A DNA stretch of 64,000 bases from an uncultured Clostridia bacterium (GTDB taxonomy: Bacteria > Bacillota > Clostridia > Oscillospirales > Acutalibacteraceae): positions 27,841-91,840 of the forward strand of contig CAMAZY010000006.1 of assembly GCA_945863885.1 (NCBI GenBank), in the 5' to 3' direction. The first letter of the stretch is position 1. Each line of letters starts with the position of its first letter. Shown here piece after piece: positions 61,765 to 64,000 of this stretch. The notes beneath the pieces were generated by a model. That model was not told where the DNA came from. It saw only the letters and a list, made by a program, of their open reading frames with translations, and searched no databases. The position numbers were made by a program, and so were the translations under genes.

Positions 61765-62640
61765 ATGAATATCATTGATTTCCAACAATCGGCAAACAAA
61801 AATAGCAAGCAGCCGAAAATATTCGATATTTCCGATGAAGTGCTTCAGCAAATGTTAGACGATTATCGGGATTACGAAGATGAACCGGAAACCGCTTACG
61901 ATTATCTTGAGCTTGCCGAAACTTCCGAAACGAAAGCAGAAGCCAAAAAATTCGTCAAAAAAGCGCTTGAACTGGAGCCGGACAATATTGATGCCCTCGT
62001 CATGATGGCACAGCTTAGTACAACAAGTAACGAAACCTTACTCAAAAAATATCAAAAGATCACAGACGATGCCAAAAAGCAGATGACGGCAGACGGTTTC
62101 TTCGAAAAGAAAAATATCGGCGCATTCTGGGATATATTTGAAACACGTCCCTATATGAGAGCGAAATATGAATATATCAGCCTGCTGACGGACTGTCTGA
62201 TGATGTCAAAAGCCATGACCGAATGCGAAGATATGCTGAAGCTTTGTGAAAACGACAATCTCGGGGTCAGATACAAGCTGATGCACATTTACGCTTATTT
62301 TGAAAACGAGGAGAAGGCAATAAAACTGTTCAAAAAATATGACGAAGAGGAAGGTACGATGTTCCTTTTACCGCTTTCAGCCTTGTATTACAAGCTCGGA
62401 AATTTCAAAAAATCCTTCGATTATCTGAAAAAGCTCAATCAGGTAAACCGGGACACCTTTGACTTCTTTTCCTATGTGGCAGAAGGCGATATGGATGAGC
62501 TGATTTCCAATTTATCGCCTTATGGCTATCGGGCAGATTCAATCGAAGAGCTTACGCAAGCCATGAGTGAAAACATTCACTTTTATTCACCCATGATGTC
62601 GTATTTCGACTGGGGCGTTTCCAAGCTTGCAAAAATGTAA
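61765..62640 (+). CDS. TPR-like helical repeat protein, unknown role
   Basis: 291 residues, all helical. Repeats of about 34 residues can be seen (AKKFVKKALELEPDNIDALV; TECEDMLKLCENDNLGVRYK then LMHIYAYFENEEKAIKLF; LSALYYKLGNFKKSFDYLKK), of TPR type, probably a scaffold. It starts at ATG after AAAAGGAGAATATA. No enzyme motif or membrane segment is present. It is a single gene with a terminator. Confidence 0.7.
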   Translation: MNIIDFQQSANKNSKQPKIFDISDEVLQQMLDDYRDYEDEPETAYDYLELAETSETKAEAKKFVKKALELEPDNIDALVMMAQLSTTSNETLLKKYQKITDDAKKQMTADGFFEKKNIGAFWDIFETRPYMRAKYEYISLLTDCLMMSKAMTECEDMLKLCENDNLGVRYKLMHIYAYFENEEKAIKLFKKYDEEEGTMFLLPLSALYYKLGNFKKSFDYLKKLNQVNRDTFDFFSYVAEGDMDELISNLSPYGYRADSIEELTQAMSENIHFYSPMMSYFDWGVSKLAKM

Positions 62641-62654
62641 CAGGATATACAAAA

Positions 62655-62686
62655 ACACACGGGAAAGTTCAACGCTTTCCCGTGTG
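62655..62686. terminator. Terminator between convergent genes
   Basis: ACACGGGAAAG / CTTTCCCGTGT, a perfect 11-bp stem, followed by GCTGTTTATTTG; on the other strand by TTTTTGTATA. Confidence 0.85.
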
Positions 62687-62690
62687 CTGT

Positions 62691-63554
62691 TTATTTGTCG
62701 GTTCTTTTTACCGGAATCCACATCTCGGAGTAATACTCGTCGTCAAGCGTTCCGTTTTTGTACTTTTGCGGGTCGTCGTACAGCTCAATACAGTACCCTG
62801 CCGCTATTTCGTATTCCTTGCATGACGGAAGCCACTGAGAAAAAATATAGCTGTTCATCTCGCCCAACGCATCGGGCATCTTCCCCTTGCACGGAAAGAC
62901 CGCCCAGGTGAATTCGGGAATGACCTCGGTGACCGCACCGTCGGGAAGCTCTTTTGCCGGGTCATAGTTATCGGCAATCAGGTATTCAAACGTATCCGAC
63001 TTGATGTCCTCGACACGATTGATGCCGTACATACTGCAAAAGTCCTTGCCGGTTCCTTTTTCAAAAAGCTGAGCCCAGAACTTCGGTATCTCGGTTTTTG
63101 CGTTTTCGTAGGTAAAGGTGTTCTTGAAGCCCACTACGGTGAAAGCCGCTTTTTTGATAATCTTGTAATCCATTGTGTTACCGCCTTCCAGTGATATTTT
63201 AAGTTTCAGCGGTGCGAACGACTTAAGTACCGTGCCGTTTCGCTTCGCCGCCGCAGGAGTCACGCCGTGAAAACGGGTAAAGGCTTTTGTGAAGCTATCG
63301 GGGGAATCGTAGCCGTATTTGACGGCAAGGTCGATCACCTTTGCGTCCGAAAAAGCAAGCTCACTGCCGGCAAGAGAGAGTCTGCGTTTCCGGATATAAT
63401 CGGACACCGAAAAGCCGCAAAGAAGACTGAAGCCCTTTTGAAAATAAAAGGGAGACAATGCAATCGCTTTTGCAATCTCAGCGACTGTTATGTCCTCGCA
63501 AAGATTCGCTTCTATGTACTCCACCGATTCTTCAATTGCTTTTACCCAGTCCAT
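62691..63554 (-). CDS. AraC-family regulator with GyrI-like effector domain
   Basis: 287 residues from ATG 63554, after AGGAGGTAAC. The N-terminal 105 residues form two helix-turn-helix units (DITVAEIAKAIALSPFYFQK and YGYDSPDSFTKAFTRFHG). The C-terminal 160 residues form a GyrI/Rob-like ligand domain (DYKIIKKAAFTVVGF ... WIPVKR). Rob/SoxS-like proteins of this type respond to small hydrophobic or cationic molecules. The neighbouring target is not evident. Confidence 0.9.
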   Translation of the reverse strand: MDWVKAIEESVEYIEANLCEDITVAEIAKAIALSPFYFQKGFSLLCGFSVSDYIRKRRLSLAGSELAFSDAKVIDLAVKYGYDSPDSFTKAFTRFHGVTPAAAKRNGTVLKSFAPLKLKISLEGGNTMDYKIIKKAAFTVVGFKNTFTYENAKTEIPKFWAQLFEKGTGKDFCSMYGINRVEDIKSDTFEYLIADNYDPAKELPDGAVTEVIPEFTWAVFPCKGKMPDALGEMNSYIFSQWLPSCKEYEIAAGYCIELYDDPQKYKNGTLDDEYYSEMWIPVKRTDK

Positions 63555-63635
63555 ATCTGTTACCTCCTGATGAAAAAAGTATATCAGACCGAAGGAAGTT
63601 TTTCCCGATGTTTCTTGCTTTCTTTTGTCCGGTCG

Positions 63636-63698
63636 GTCGCAAGGCGACTCCAATCCCGGGGCAGAGAGTGCTGTACTTCTGCCTGACAGCCCGAGCCG
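63636..63698. repeat. 63-bp intergenic repeat, copy 1
   Basis: Begins GTCGCAAGGCGAC and ends CCTGACAGCCCGAGCCG. A diverged direct copy is at 63875-63937, and the 13-bp GTCGC palindrome recurs inverted at 63982-63994. Confidence 0.8.
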
Positions 63699-63708
63699 TG
63701 GGATTTTA

Positions 63709-63755
63709 ATGAATAATGAATAATGAATAATGAATAATTGTGGTCGCGGGTCAAC
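63709..63755. repeat. AATGAAT tandem repeats joined to a shared block
   Basis: Four to five units of AATGAAT/TAATGAA lead into ATTGTGGTCGCGGGTCAAC (63737-63755), the inverse of 51063-51081. No gene is seen from 63555 to the window end. Confidence 0.7.
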
Positions 63756-63874
63756 TCGGTTCCGAAATAAAGTCGCTGTCCGCAGAGTTTAATTTTTCGT
63801 GAAGGGAAGTTTGTAGATTAAAAATGACGGAAAGTCGGCTGCCTTCGAGAAAGTATTTCGATAAATTTTAGTTT

Positions 63875-63937
63875 GTCGCGTGGCGACACCAATGCCGGGA
63901 TAGAAAGTTCTGTACTTCTACCTGACAGCCCGAGCCG
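63875..63937. repeat. 63-bp intergenic repeat, copy 2
   Basis: GTCGCGTGGCGAC ... CCTGACAGCCCGAGCCG; the same block as 63636-63698 with about ten differences. The window ends inside this repeat-rich spacer. Confidence 0.8.
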
Positions 63938-64000
63938 GAAGCTGAACGGTAAATTTTAGTTTAGCGGTGTAAGACCCCTCTGTCGCCTTGCGACATCTCC

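Noticed and set aside
61428..61808. 126-codon minus-strand frame over the oxidoreductase remnant
   Set aside because: Low-complexity antisense reading; it overlaps the promoter of the redox cassette and the start of the TPR gene, and the plus strand has a recognisable gene remnant.

Overview
The window looks like a chromosomal segment of a low-to-mid GC Gram-positive anaerobe of the class Clostridia, most like the Oscillospiraceae/Ruminococcaceae gut commensals. This rests on strong AGGAGG-type ribosome binding sites with frequent TTG/GTG starts, consensus TTGACN-17-TATAAT promoters, SAM-I, FMN and T-box leaders, RNase Y, an ECF vitamin transporter, a SigH-like sigma factor, RecD2, a CD1871A-type CXXC small protein and GPH/GH2 sugar-use genes. 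The genus cannot be named from the sequence alone. No rRNA, tRNA or CRISPR array was seen.

Layout. 1-2.5 kb: the 3' part of a large DUF4091 secreted protein with cysteine-rich repeats. 2.6-11.9 kb: one minus-strand operon for the whole shikimate pathway plus Phe/Tyr branches (aminotransferase, pheA, aroB, aroC, aroE-aroK fusion, aroQ, aroA, tyrA, aroF) driven by a consensus promoter at 11.9 kb. 11.97-12.37 kb: an internally deleted insertion sequence. 12.6-13.7 kb: an unknown membrane protein. 13.8-20.9 kb: a D-allose utilisation operon (LacI-type regulator, alsA, alsC, alsE, alsK, alsB, rpiB/alsI), with matching operators before the regulator and before alsA. 21-31.4 kb: small membrane proteins, upp, a CarD-like protein, a second MreB, comF, recD2, DUF3267, metK behind a SAM-I riboswitch, and ribU behind an FMN riboswitch. 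31.7-38.8 kb: blaR1/blaI-like pair, mnmA, sigH-like gene, zinc-ribbon protein, pseudouridine synthase, rny. 39-50.9 kb: a secreted protein, then mreB-mreC-mreD-pbp2-minD, and mgsA-(T-box)-hisS-aspS. 51-55.8 kb: polysaccharide deacetylase, trmL, metallophosphoesterase and small exported proteins. 55.9-59.6 kb: GPH sugar transporter plus GH2 glycosidase. 59.7-61.4 kb: a three-gene redox cassette (thioredoxin-like lipoprotein, CXXC microprotein, 4Fe-4S membrane protein). 61.5-64 kb: a flavin oxidoreductase remnant, a TPR protein, an AraC regulator and a repeat-rich end.

The least expected feature is a family of about 163 bp foldback repeats with AGGCAACCTCTAAAAA termini. There are three full copies and one remnant. 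Three of the four lie in 5' untranslated regions, just downstream of a promoter or riboswitch (metK, mreB, mgsA). A second, unrelated foldback element follows the DUF4234 gene, and modular mini-hairpin repeats occur near 51.1 and 63.7 kb. Several gene starts given here are moved inward from the longest reading frame because a clear Shine-Dalgarno sequence sits inside the frame; mreB is the clearest case, its longest frame beginning inside a repeat.
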